Shown here piece after piece: positions 34,511 through 46,094 of a stretch of DNA of 64,000 nt; position 1 is the first letter of the stretch, and every line of letters begins with the position of its first letter. The notes under the pieces are model-generated. The model made no database searches. It was given only the letters and a program-made list of their open reading frames with translations, and had not been told where the DNA came from. The position numbers were made by a program, and so were the translations under genes. Origin of the DNA: Enoplosus armatus (Eukaryota > Chordata > Actinopteri > Centrarchiformes > Enoplosidae); NCBI RefSeq assembly GCF_043641665.1, contig NC_092191.1, forward strand, positions 24,567,581-24,631,580, given 5' to 3'.

Positions 34511-35172
34511 ATGTCCAGAATCAGTCTGTTGTGAACTCCCAGGTAACACTATGTATATCACAGAAAATAAGGAAAAGCATAATAGGTTCAATGAAACTTA
34601 ATCTGGATCAATCAATATCCTCTTTATCTCTCTGTATATCCCGTCTGTAACTGTGAATACGTCTTCCTGATGTGTGATTCATACCGCTTTGTCACCATAT
34701 TGCTCTGTGATCTGCAACACATGTTTTCACTTACAGACCATTTTTTTCCACTGGGGAGGAATCTGGAGGGCAGGTCCTAACTGTGAGTCATCACTGGTGC
34801 CTCGACTGCTAACACAGACTAAAAGTTTCACGCAAAAAGAGGGACCTCTTTGCATGTATAAAGTTGATTTTATGTTTCGGATTCAACATATTTTTCCCAG
34901 TTTTTTCCAAGATGTCATTGCACTGGATGTATATAATGGATTATAAAAGCTGAGACACATGTCCCGCCAGTCCCGGACACTGCGAGAGCGTGAGTTCGCA
35001 TGACTGTATTCCATAGTGACTCTTTGTTTTCAATCAAATGGCAGGATTTATTTTTAAGATGCCACAAGCAGCTTCAGACTACTGAATAATGAAGGCAGTG
35101 TGTTTGTTTGAAACAAGCTTCTCTTAAACTAAAAGTTTCTTATTTATTTCCCTTTTCTTTCTCTCTCTGCAG
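34511..35172 (+). other. CALHM2 5' intron
   Basis: Near 34555-34590 it has AAAATAAGGAAAAGCATAAT followed by AGGTTC. The inverse of this phrase occurs at about 26236-26270, so it belongs to an unidentified dispersed repeat. Otherwise nothing recognised. Confidence 0.4.
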
Positions 35173-35234
35173 CCTGACGTTGCTGTAAGCCAAACCCTTT
35201 GGAATTATTCTCAGTAAATGTACAACATCCCAAC

Positions 35235-38204
35235 ATGGCTGCCGCTGCACTTGTCACAGAAAACTTTAAGTTTGTGTCTCTCTTCTTCAAGAGTAAAGAT
35301 GTGATGATCTTCAACGGTCTGATCGCTCTGGGCACTGTGGCCAGCCAGACTGCATACAACGTTTTTGCCTTTAACTGTCCATGTTCCTCTGGAAGGAACT
35401 ACTGCTATGGCCTGGCTGCCATTGGTGTTCCAGCACTGGCATTTTTCCTTGTAGGAATAATGACAAACAAGAACACCTGGGACCTGGTGTCCGAGTGTAA
35501 GCTCAGAAAGTGCCGAAAGCTGTCAGGAACCGCAGCCTTTGCGCTGCTGGGAACCATCATCGGGCGAGCTGTGGTAGCTCCGCTAACGTGGGTGGTTATC
35601 TCTTTGCTGCAGGGCCAGGCGTACACATGTGCCCTCAGTGAGTTTGTTGACCCCAGTACGCTGGAGGGCTTCCCCTCAGATCAGGGGTCAGAGGTCATGG
35701 CGAAACTCCCGTGTCAAGGAACTGTTCCAAAGGACCTTCAAGGCGTCTGGGCTGCAATTGAGCGGCGACTGAAATATGAATCTCAGGTAGTGGAGTACTT
35801 TGTTTTATTTTGCAGGACTGTCTTAGTTTCATCTCTTGTGTGTTCAATAGACATTGGTTTACTGTGGTTATTATAGCTGCGAACAGGAAGTGTAAAATAT
35901 AAAGATATGAATGCCGGCCGCTACATTTGATATTATTTGCCATCTAAACCCATTGATTAAACATTGGATAAATACTTCAACATATTTGGAAATATAGCAA
36001 ACCAAAAAATAAAGAATATATTTCAGCACACCATAGGATATTGGAATTGACACATTTTATAGACAAATTACATTAAAAACAAATTGTAGTATCCTGGTGT
36101 GCACTGAACTATATTGTATATTTTTAGGTTTACTGTGGTTTGCCCAGCAGCAGCTTGCACCCAGGAGAGAAGCACTGCTGTGCCATGGGTATCCTCAGAT
36201 TTTGAGAGACATTTTCCCCTACACAATTACTGTGGCTGATTAGACCTCTTCACAAGTTGCAGAAATTGTATGATGTCACTGTATGAAGCTGTATATATAT
36301 GTATATGTATATATGTACAGATATTTCTCTTCCTTTAATAATAATTGATGGAATAAATAATAATGGAATAATTCAAGTTTTGAAGAATTATGCATGCATT
36401 GTGAAAAACACACTAGAACTGACTAGTTGCCTACAGTTGATTAGGTGTTACCAAATCCACTAAAACAGATATATTTAGGATTAACTTTAACATTCCCCTC
36501 ATGACAATGTTCTTAGCTATGAACTTCTGGTTTTGATGATCTTTCTTGGGAAGAACACTAATTCATAATATAATGATAAAAAATACACTGCATGTGTAAC
36601 CCCTCTTTCTGGTTCAACCTCAGCAGACTGGAGAGACCACTCGACAACTTCTCTCAGGTTAACAGCATTTATTCCGTGACACAGCAGCTGTTAGATAAAC
36701 ACATAAATGTGGTTGGTGGTGGTGAAACATACAGCTTCTGCCCCTACACATAAGAATATGAATATAATCAACACACTGAAGCAGTCGCCAACTTACATCA
36801 GTTGCGCAATACTTCCTCGTGACACAGTTGCTTGAGCCACTGCAGCTAACAACAACATAAGCTAGCAGGCTTAACAAGGTAACTTCACTCTACCAAACGA
36901 TAGAAATACAAAATGACAACATACTGACAGTCACAAAACGTGACGAGACTACTCATGTCACTTAATATCCACTTTGATTAGGGTAAAGTTGATTTTATAA
37001 CTTAGTATTTATAGTGCATCACGGAGCTGTTTCAGTACGTACTGTAGTTGAAAACATCAGCAAGCAAAGGGGCGCGCTGATGATTTCCGGTCACTATATA
37101 TACCACCACCCGCCACACGAGGGCGCTCCAGTAACTCAAATAAACAGAGCCTTGCATAGAGAAAATAGGATATTAAACTCTTTCCCAAGGGAAATAAAAA
37201 ATAAAACATATATAACAGAAAAAATATATAACAAAATTCCTTGCAAAATACAAATACTGAGTGAATACAAAACTGAATTTTGGCGAACCATATCTATAAC
37301 AACCCTGTTACACATGATCAATTGTGGACTCTAGGCTATGGCATGTCAAGTGCCACAACTTACTACCCAGCTGATGCCCTCATGGTTTTTGTTATGAATC
37401 CAGGGGACAGATGTATAAACACTGTGCACTGCTCTTTGCAAAGTTAATATATCGGTATCAGCTCAGTCAGGTAGTACCACGGGAGGTAAAGCTGGTTAGA
37501 ACGGGTTGGGGGTTCGATCCCCGGCTGCCCCCGTCATGTGGAAGTGTCCTTGAGCAAGACACTGAATCCTAAGTTTCTCCCGATGGAGACTAGCACCTTG
37601 CATGCCAGCTCAGTTGCCATTGGTGTGTGAATGTGTGAGTGAATGGGTGAATGAGACTTAGCTGTAAAGCGCTTTGGGAACTGTGAAGCTTTTTCAACCT
37701 TCACGGTTCCCAAAGCGCTTTACAGCTAAGTATACTATATAAGTGAGATCATTTATCATTTATTTATTTATGACTGTTCGTTCTTTTCAGCTGATAGGCT
37801 GGCTGCTGGTAGCAGGAATGTCTCTGGCAGTGTTTCTGATACTGTGTATGAAGCGCTGCTCCTCTCCCCTGGGCTACGAGCAGGAGGACTACTGGTCTCA
37901 GTACCGCTCTAACGAAAAGACCCTGTTCCGCCGCACAGCAGCTGTCCATGCCCGCCTCCTGGCCGCAGACAACGTTAAGAGTTTCTTTGGCTTTGTGGCA
38001 CTGGAGAAGGTAGAGAAGGAGCAGCTGGCTGAGCACCAGAGTGCTAGTCCTATCTGCAACACTAACTGGAACAGAGTGACTGGTGTCTACCTCTACAGGG
38101 AGAAGAATGGTCTGCCTCTGTACAGCAGGCTCAACAAATGGGCCACGTACAGCCTGGAGAATAACATGGAGGCCATGGACAAAGAGATGGACGTATTCAG
38201 CTGA
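35235..38204 (+). CDS. CALHM2: CALHM2, calcium homeostasis modulator 2
   Basis: Two coding exons, 35235-35786 and 37791-38204, join in phase 0 to give 321 residues (human about 323). Exon 1: ENFKFVSLFFKSKDVMIFNG, FNCPCSSGRNYCYGLAAIG (extracellular Cys pair), IGRAVVAPLTWVVISLLQG (third helix), TCALSEFVDPSTLEG, ending LKYESQ. Exon 2: LIGWLLVAGMSLAVFLILCM (fourth helix), EDYWSQYRSNEKTLFRRTAA, FFGFVALEK and GVYLYREKNGLPLYSRL. The closest recalled match is CALHM2. An upstream in-frame Met adds 12 residues, but MAAAALVTENF at 35235 fits the family start. CALHM proteins form large-pore plasma-membrane channels; CALHM2 is linked to ATP release from glia. The 2-kb intron holds a solo LTR and a SINE. 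Confidence 0.95.
36595..37312. mobile_element. Probable solo LTR in CALHM2 intron
   Basis: A 718-bp block bounded by the perfect inverted hexamers TGTAAC and GTTACA. It is flanked by the direct repeat CATG (36591-36594 and 37313-37316). TG...CA ends with a 4-bp duplication suggest an LTR of a gypsy- or BEL-type element. No internal retroelement genes and no second LTR were found. Confidence 0.65.
37452..37765 (+). mobile_element. tRNA-derived SINE with an inverted tail copy
   Basis: The head contains GGTAAAGCTGGTTAG and the B-box GGTTCGATCCCC. The body has TGTCCTTGAGCAAGACACTG and the tail GTAAAGCGCTTTGGGAACTG. From about 37695 an inverted copy of the tail follows (CCTTCACGGTTCCCAAAGCG). Together they form a nearly perfect hairpin of about 30-bp arms at 37662-37732. 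It ends less than 60 bases before the CALHM2 exon-2 acceptor. Confidence 0.78.
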
Positions 38205-38750
38205 CAGTATTCTTCTGGAAGGTGGTCCAGTGACTGCGACATAAAGGCATCAGTATGCTTTAAATGGAGTGTTGGATCATCAAACAGTATCTACAACCCC
38301 TTCCCTCCACTCCTTTCCTATTGCAGAACTTTGTCTGACAATTTTAGAAACTACATCAGTATTTCATAGAGGTATCAGAGGCCCACTATTCCCCCCACTC
38401 CATCGAGGACCATTGTTTTTAAGTCATGTTGTACTTCAATGTACTTCAATGTTGGAACAAGCAGATACAGAATCTATATTGTCATATGTTGTCATGAATA
38501 CAGTATAGAAAATAATACATTTTCCTAACTTTATTTTGTATCTTTAAGAATTTTAGGTAGAAAATCTTGGTTTAAGAGGTTGACAAGCATCTAAATGTGA
38601 CTTCTCAGGATTATTTATTGTTTCTTTTAACCTGCCCCGGAACTACAGACGGAAATTAGCTAGTAGCTACTGGGACAACGCATCTTTTCTTGTTTTGAGA
38701 TTAATGTATTTTGTGGATGGTGCTGATATAAATAAATAGTGTTAAACGAA
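38205..38750 (+). other. CALHM2 3' untranslated region, candidate poly(A) signal
   Basis: AATAAA at 38731-38736, about 530 bases after the stop codon, is the first canonical signal seen downstream. The transcript end is inferred. Confidence 0.45.
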
Positions 38751-41003
38751 ACTTAACTAAACTAAACCAGAAGTGGCCTCAGACACCAACTTGATGAAGG
38801 CAAGCCCAAAATGTTTGTTGAACAAAGAATAATGTACTGGAGAAGACTTGTGCAATCAAGGACATTGGAACTATTTTGCTGTAAATATCGTTACCACTTC
38901 AGAACAGCATTTAACCTTTTGTTGTGTTGTGTATGATCGCATCCCCTATGTATCCGCGTGAGGAAAGAATGAGGCCTGAGTGAAAATATCATGCTACTTG
39001 ATTAATTACATTTTTTTTAAATGATTCAAATATTCATGCAAATTCAGTGGTTAAGTTCAAATTCAGAAATTGTTCTATTAAAGCTCAAAATTATTCTATG
39101 AAAGTTAATTCAACAGTTGCAAGAAATAGACGAACAGACATCATAGTCTATATAGGCCCACTGGGGTTTTCCTGAGTTTCAAAGAAATGGCCTTTGACAA
39201 GTAGCCTCTGCTCGTGTTCCCCAGTTTTGCTTAGCTTATGTTGGACTGGCAGTTTTAGATGGTACTTATGGTTTTAGTCTGGTCAGTAATGAGCCTGTGT
39301 GGTTTACAATAACTTATTGATTATACACTCCACAAGGTTCTCAGTCACCATATGGTTACTGAGCTCGCTGTTTTTCTTTTCACACCTTTTTCTTTCATGC
39401 TGCTTTATTTGTTATCCTTGAACTGTTGGCTGTGTAGTTTACTGCTGATAAGGTATAATAAACTGTTGTATATTATAATAACAAGTTGTTATTGGTTGTT
39501 TTTGCTTGACTACTCCTCAAACTCCCCAAATTTCCTTCAATGTATTGTTATCTGATTAATGTTACAGGCCTGATAGTAATTGGATTACCATTAGATGTAT
39601 GCATTGATAATTTATTAATATTTAAGTATTCTTTATCTTGACTATTTTAATTAATTAAAATATTCAACATTAAAGGTACACTATTAACAAGACTAGATCA
39701 GTTAATTTGCTATCGCTTTCCCTTTTATTAAATTGACCGAAGTAACCTGTTACACCTTTAAACTGTGTCCCACTCTACCTTAATTATAAATGAAAGTTAT
39801 TAATTGTTTGAGATAACCATTTAATCTAATAAGGGTAGAATTTTGTGAGTTTATTAATTTGACTAAAGAGGGGGCACTTATATATCGGCAATCGCCGGTT
39901 GTTGGGCTGACTGTGGCCAGCTGGAAAAACTTACGCCCAACCTTTGTATATAATTAAGGATTGCTTTCTTCCAGCCAAGAGAGATGCAAGGCAGGGGTGG
40001 ACAAAATATTAGAGGTGGCTTAAACTTATCTCTTATTTGAGGTTGAGAGTATTGTATTTTGTTAATGCCCTGTTGGCTTTAATTGAGTGTACATGTGCTG
40101 TAAATCCTGTGTTGTTGAGATACAGTGGAATTTATTTCAAGTCATTGTTCCTGTGCAGTAAATCCTGTTGAGATGCAGGTGAATTTAGTTATTGTGCTGT
40201 TGGCTGCAAGTCAGTGTATCTGCCCTGTCTGGGGGCCTTTTATGCGTCTGTGCACAGGGGCCCATTGTCTCATAATCGACCTATGTATATTTAGTTTGTC
40301 ATAGATTATCAGTGTGTTGCCAGATTCGCTCACGGTGCGCAGAGAAAAATAGACTAGATGCCAAAGCTATCGCAAGCCGGCAGAAGCCTCCTGTGTGAAC
40401 CAGGCAGCTACTCTGCTATTTACACCCGACATAAGCATCATCCGTGGGCGGTTATTGTGTTGTGTATCAACCGTGGTCAGATTGTCTATTGTCGGACGTT
40501 GTATGCACTAGCTACAAAGCCATCATTTAGCATCGCATTCATTCATTGAGAACAAATAGGGGTATCTCAGCTAACCTTGTGTATGCTAAGTATTCTACTC
40601 ATGAGTAATTGTACACAGCAAATTTTGGCTTTTGGAATAAACTCCCTGTGAGTCAAAAACAACTCAGTTTTAGTGTACATGCGTGACTATCGCATAGACT
40701 CCAGAGCTGAGTAAAAATAACTTCTTTTTTTTAGTTGATCTTGAACCCCTTTTTCTGATTTAAAATTTTACTCCTCAAGTGTTAAAGTTCTAATCTGATA
40801 TAGAGTATATGTAACACTAAAACTGAGTTAATTTAAATATTAACTCATTACCAGTGTTAGGAGGAACACTTAAAATATATTTAATTCTACCCTCTTTTAG
40901 AGCTAACAATTCTATATTATTCATATATTTTATGTAAAAATGACTGCTGCGCAATGTACTGTTTACAACAGATTTGTTATTACAAATTACAAATCATTTA
41001 CAT
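38751..41003. other. Intergenic, no gene recognised
   Basis: No recognisable gene or mobile-element signature in 2.2 kb. Short frames near 39352 and 40358 are unsupported. Confidence 0.45.
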
Positions 41004-42053
41004 TTAAACCACCTTCAAGGTCATAACAGTGCAGCTTAAGTTGTATAAAACAGTCAATAACATACACACTGCATTAGATTTAGTCGTCAGAACAATAAAA
41101 ACAATAAATGTAGAGGGTGAAGAGGAATGGAGAGAGAACCGTACCCTGGGGGGCCCCCGTGCTACAGACCACCACATCAGTCCCAGAGCCTCACATACTG
41201 TGGTCTGTTGGTGAGGTCTGCAGTTCTTCACACAATCTTTAAAAAATTTGTGTTTTGCTTCAAACCTCAAGCTCCAGATATGAATGAGTGGTCCAATCTT
41301 TCTGATGCACCTTGGGTAGTGCACCATGAAATTATGTTTTGGAAGCAAGTTTTTCGATGGGTACAACTCTTTGAAGAGTTGATGATTCAACAATAAGGTG
41401 CTTTTAATACACAGTCATTCCCTCAGTGACTGAGTATGAAAACACAATGTTTATAATATTCAGCAACAAGAGCAACAAGCGTCAGTCATGCATGATGTCA
41501 ACAGCATAGTTCTCAGCAGTATTGAAATACTGCAAAGTATTAAGTATGCTTTTTCTCTTGATGCCAAAAGAAGACGTTCATTTAGGATCCTCTACCAAAC
41601 TGGCATAGTGTTGTTCATTCAAGTCAGATGACCTAAAGTCAAACTTGGGTCATCCTCTGAGAAAATTGACTGTGCTGAACATTTGTCAATTAAGCAACAT
41701 CGACAGAAATAATTTGCACTAAATGACTCTAAGAACCCAAGAATGATATGCATACCTAAGTTATCTCCTGTAATCTGTGCAAGCGTACCACATATAGGTT
41801 GTTCAGCAAACAGAACAGGAACCCCATCAGTTTAAAGTATTTTCAAGTCCCTTATTAAAGGTTTCAGTATTTCATCAATACCATATTTCTTAGCATCTTG
41901 TGCATGAAACAATGATAACAAATGGATGTTCATCAGGGCAGAATTCAGCTTTGGAGGAAGGTTTCTGAGAATGAAGTAAAGGCAGCCAACTTTATGTATA
42001 CCTTTTTTTGACCCAAGAGGATTTGCACATTCAAAGTAATCGTAGGATACCAT
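41004..42053 (-). pseudogene. Fragment of a multicopy fish gene (ANPLGSKKGIHK family)
   Basis: The minus strand encodes FECANPLGSKKGIHKVGCLY and LNIHLLSLFHAQDAKKYGID-like text at 42035-41832. After stops it resumes with LPKHNFMVHYPRCIRKIGPL and FEAKHKFFKDCVKN at about 41340-41240. I recall these motifs from a large exon of uncharacterised multicopy proteins in fish. Several stops and frameshifts make it dead. The preceding exon of this family appears at 42976-43650 on the opposite strand. Confidence 0.65.
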
Positions 42054-42975
42054 ATTTTTCGGACTATAAGGCGCACTTAAAATCCTTTAATTTTCTCGAA
42101 AATTGACAGTGCACCTTATGATCCGGTGCACCTTATGTATTAATTCTGGTTGTGCTTACTGACCTCGAACCGATTTTATGTGGTACACGATTCTCAAAAA
42201 TCTGTCAAAATGTTTTAGTACGACTTTGGTAAGCTACGAAGCCACACCGCTTGATGGATTTTCGGAGCATTACGGCTACCGTAGTCAGGAGCCTCGCGGA
42301 GTAATACGCACTGTGCTTCAACAGGTAAGGACCCCAAAATGGCACCTGTTAAGAGACATGCTTACGAAGCGGATTTCAAGCTCAAGGCTATCAGTCACGC
42401 AGTAGAACATGGGAATAGAGAAGCTGCGAGAGAATTCAACATTAATGAATCAATGGTACGGAAGTGGAGGAAGCAAGAAGATGACCTGCGCCAAGTAAAG
42501 AAGACCAAACAGAGTTTCCCAGGGAACAAAGCGAGATGGCCACAGTTAGAGGACAAAATTGAACAGTGGGTTATTGAACAGAGAACAGCAGGTAGAAGCG
42601 TCTCTACAGTCTCTATTCGACTCAAGGCAACAGCGGTAGCACGTGACATGAAGATCAACGACTTTCAAGGAGGTCCTTCTTGGTGCTTCCGTTTTATGAA
42701 AAGGCGTAATCTCTCCATCCGCACAAGAACTACCATCTCGCAGCAACTGCCAAAGGATTACGAAGAAAAGCTGGCCATTTTCCGCACCTACTGCAAGAAC
42801 AAGATCACTGAAAAGAAGATCCGGCCAGAACACATCACCAACATGGATGAGGTCCCCCTCACCTCTGACATCCCCGTGAACCGTACTGTCGAGAAAACAG
42901 GGACCAGTACGGTATCTATACGCACCACAGGGAAGGAGAAGTCATCCTTCACTGTAGTTCTCGGTCAGACAGGTT
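42052..42975 (+). mobile_element. pogo/Tigger-like transposon, 5' half only
   Basis: The 5' end carries TATTTTTCGGACTATAAGGCG-type terminal sequence. A transposase frame starts at 42339: a pogo-type helix-turn-helix (YEADFKLKAISHAVEHGNRE, MVRKWRKQED), a second CENP-B-like helical domain (WCFRFMKRRNLSIRTRTTIS) and the beginning of the catalytic domain (ITNMDEVPLTSDIPVN, first catalytic Asp). Similarity ends after TVVLG near 42963, so the remaining catalytic acidic residues and the 3' end are missing. The frame runs on in register into the next segment as a 239-codon chimera. Presumed dead. Confidence 0.8.
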
Positions 42976-43650
42976 GTTGTTTGCAGTTCTCTAGTTATTC
43001 TGGGTTTAGGAGACATCTTATTAAGATACATGCTTTAACTGATACGTGTGCCTCATGAAACCCTTTCCAACTGTGACACAGAAGAATGCAACAATTCTCA
43101 GTCCATAAATGAACTACCCTCAACTTCATCTCAGTGCCAAAATGCTGTAACAGTCGCTCCAATGTCCAGTCACAAGAAAGATATGTGTGCTTCCATTGTA
43201 GGCAAGCTTTTGGGAAGCGGTGTACCAAATACTGTAGTTCTTTCTACTATTGAGAATTTACAGGAATTTGTGGAAGAGCTGCAATCTAATATTCAGGACC
43301 AAATATTGAACTTAATCCCAGAGAACAACTCATGCAGGTCAGCCATTGAAGAGGTATTTAAAAGTTTGGAAAACCCTTTTAGCCAGTTGAACTCTGATAC
43401 CAAATGGAAGAAGTATTTCAAGGACAAATGGGGTATAGTGCAGCCAGTTGAACTGCACCTTGGTGTTAGGTATGATGCCAGACGAAATAATACAACTGGG
43501 ACTTATGAACAAGTTCCTGTCAATGATAAATTCATCTATGTTCCCTTTCTAAAAACATTCCAGTTCATTTTCAGAAATGAAAACATTTGTGAGATGATGC
43601 AAACATTCACTCGATCTGACGTTTATGAAGACTTTTGTGACGGAAGCTTT
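42976..43650 (+). pseudogene. Fragment of a multicopy fish gene (C2H2-finger N-terminal part)
   Basis: Begins after an acceptor-like TTGTTGTTTGCAG with a partial C2H2 finger (SSYSGFRRHLIKIH). After a frame change it continues from 43048 with MSSHKKDMCASIVGKLLGSG, NLQEFVEELQ, WKKYFKDKWGIVQPVELHLG and VPVNDKFIYVPFLKTFQFIF, to FCDGSF near 43650. I recall the same order in the multicopy protein whose next exon is at 41004-42053. It breaks at about 43650, where minus-strand family sequence begins. A TGA after DTCAS and the abrupt end argue for a pseudogene. Confidence 0.65.
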
Positions 43651-46020
43651 CTTCAGTTCTACCAATGTCAATACTGTACACAGTTGTCTGCAAAAATGTG
43701 CACAGGCTGGACAGAGAATCATCATACTTCACACTGAAGACAAAATGAGACTTAAATAGCTCATCAAATGCCCCCAAGGACGTACATGACTGACATGGTA
43801 CAAGCTTTTTGTCCAAGACCACGTAAAAGGTGAAAACCTGCACTTTTGAAGTCCCTGTGGCAAGGAGATACGGCTGAGAGCCTCCTTCGGTGGTCATCAG
43901 ATGATCCTCAAGGCTTTGACATGACTGAAACACAATGAAAACATCACCTTATAAATAATTTGCTTAAAAAATGTTAAATTCACTGCAGTATTTTGAATGA
44001 AATAGTGTTAATCACAAACCTTTTGAAATTTCACCAGATGATCTGTTGCCTCTTTAATGCCGATTTTCTAGGGCCGTTTTTTTCCAGTCGGTTGTGGTGT
44101 GAGAAGATGCAGCAGGACAAGAAGAGACGACATATCACTGTCCCACTGGAAATAGAGTAAATAACACTAGTTATTTTAAAATGGCCTATTTTGTGCATCT
44201 CTAGATTCCGTCATACCTCGTATTTGTTTTACGATAATCTTTTAAAATAAGAAAGTAAAAGTGTGCTAGTTATAACAAATGTTTGTTAGAGACCAGAACA
44301 TTATTTATGTTAAACGTTAAATAATAAACTTTTATGCAAACAGATTTCAGTTATTTAACAATACAGCTTGTTCTTCTGGGAAGTAATCAATAAAATCCTT
44401 CTGCATCCTGGAGATTTTATTTGATTTTGATGATGTACCTGGATCATCAGTGGTGTCAGATCCTTCATTCAGAGCAGATGCCAGATGTCGTTTTAGAAGT
44501 GAGGTCTCCTTTAGGTTCTTGGCCTCCTGAATGACTTTGTCTCTAAAACTGGTGTTCCATTTTTGCAGGAACCTTGATGCGGCCTCTTCCCCAAACATCA
44601 GTGAGAAGTCTTGCAAAATCTAATTAAAAAGGAAAGGACAACTATTTCAGCCACCTAATGTAAACCTAATATTTGAATACACCTTTTTCAAATCATTTTT
44701 TAATACCTACCAGTCCTTTAGTGTCCAAGAAGCGAGGAAACATTTGTAGTACATCAGCTGAGTGCTGTGGATCATGCAGAATTTGCTGACGGTACTGGAA
44801 GGTTTCTCTCATCTTCTGAAATACTAAGTCACAGTCTGTTGTGTGGTGAAGAGAAGAGATATGGCTTCCATACAGTCATCTCCCGTTTGCTGGTCACCTG
44901 TGGTAACTACGGTGGTTCTTGAGGATGTGGGACCTCCTTTAAGCACCACTTTCTTCAGGGATGGAGAGGTTGTTCTGGACTGACGTTGCACAGTTTTTAC
45001 ACGCCACTCAAGAAAGCCTTTGTTGCTCTGACTGTCGTAAAAGTGTTCCTAGGTAAAAAATAAATAAATAAATCACTGTGTGTTGGAAACAATGTTATGC
45101 ACATTTATGATGCTTTTAGTGCTTATACACAAGGAATCAGCAGCTGTCATTATTTTACACATGGACTGCAGTGCAAACTTACATATCCCTTGTTTGAGTA
45201 TGGGTCCTTCAAAGCTGGAAACCGTGACACAATCCCAAGCGCATGGAACTCCTTTGTTGCTTTACTAACATGACTCCTGCAAAAGGAAAAACATAATTCC
45301 TAAGGATTGTTGTGTTCTTTAAAAAATTAGAAAGTCAAGTCTTATTCAGTGTTCTTACCCTTCTTTTTCACACATGTGTGCTACAATGATGTTCACCATT
45401 ATTCGCCTGGTGGAATCTTTCAAACTCCCAGTTTCTTCATATTCTTTAATCACAGTCATTCCTGCAGGCTTTGAGGTCAGAATTTGCTCCACAGTCTAAA
45501 AAAAATAAATTGAGAAGGGAAAGGGAAGTTCCTGGAGGATTCAGCCAATGGGAGTTCTGAAATGCAAACCATACTTAATTAATGAGGAAAAAATGCTATA
45601 TTTATTAAGATTCTTGTTATCCGCTAGCACATAAGTAGACATTCAGCAGACAGCTGTCTCTGAGTTAAGATGCAAATCCCATAATTTTTCTCTGCAAACA
45701 TAGAAATGATTTAATGCCCTACCATCATCAGTGTAGATGACAAAACAGATTTCTGCAAGTTCTGGAAAGACATCCTCGTCCACTTCTACACCGTGGTTAT
45801 CTGTGACTTTCAGTATTGTGTCCTCTGGTATGAGAAACTTCTCCTGGACTGTAGCAAGACAACCAGCACTTCATTTACAAAATACTGTTACTTGCTCTTC
45901 CATAGCTTTATACAAAACAGATACCTTACCAGCACTAAGAAAATCAGAGAAGCCAACTTCCTCTAATTTCACATATTTCTTCTTTGCCCCGTGTTGTACC
46001 TTTATCAATGTCTTGGCCAT
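43650..46020 (-). pseudogene. Decayed multi-exon copy of a second multicopy fish gene
   Basis: Exon-like blocks in order on the minus strand: 46020-45930 (MAKTLIKVQHGAKKKYVKLE), 45848-45723 (EKFLIPEDTILKVTDNHGVE), 45495-45359 (EYEETGSLKDSTRRIMVNII), 45276-45183 (ATKEFHALGIVSRFPALKDP), 45048-44711 (EHFYDSQSNKGFLEWRVKTV), 44619-about 44440 (LMFGEEAASRFLQKWNTSF), about 44165-44035 and 43920-43650 (LGAFDELFKSHFVFSVKYDD). Most have proper splice signals. Defects: a phase mismatch between blocks two and three, a frameshift near 44855, and an in-frame TAG after TGKKRP near 44070. The order matches uncharacterised multicopy fish proteins I recall; function unknown. Confidence 0.7.
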
Positions 46021-46094
46021 CTAACACTAAAAGGATGGAGAATAATAATGTTTAGCTGTTAAGTTTACAATAATTTTGACCACGGATTTTCATG

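Noticed and set aside
37500..37520. A functional tRNA gene at the GGTTCGATCC box
   Set aside because: No complete cloverleaf; the B-box belongs to the SINE head and the family recurs with the same tail.
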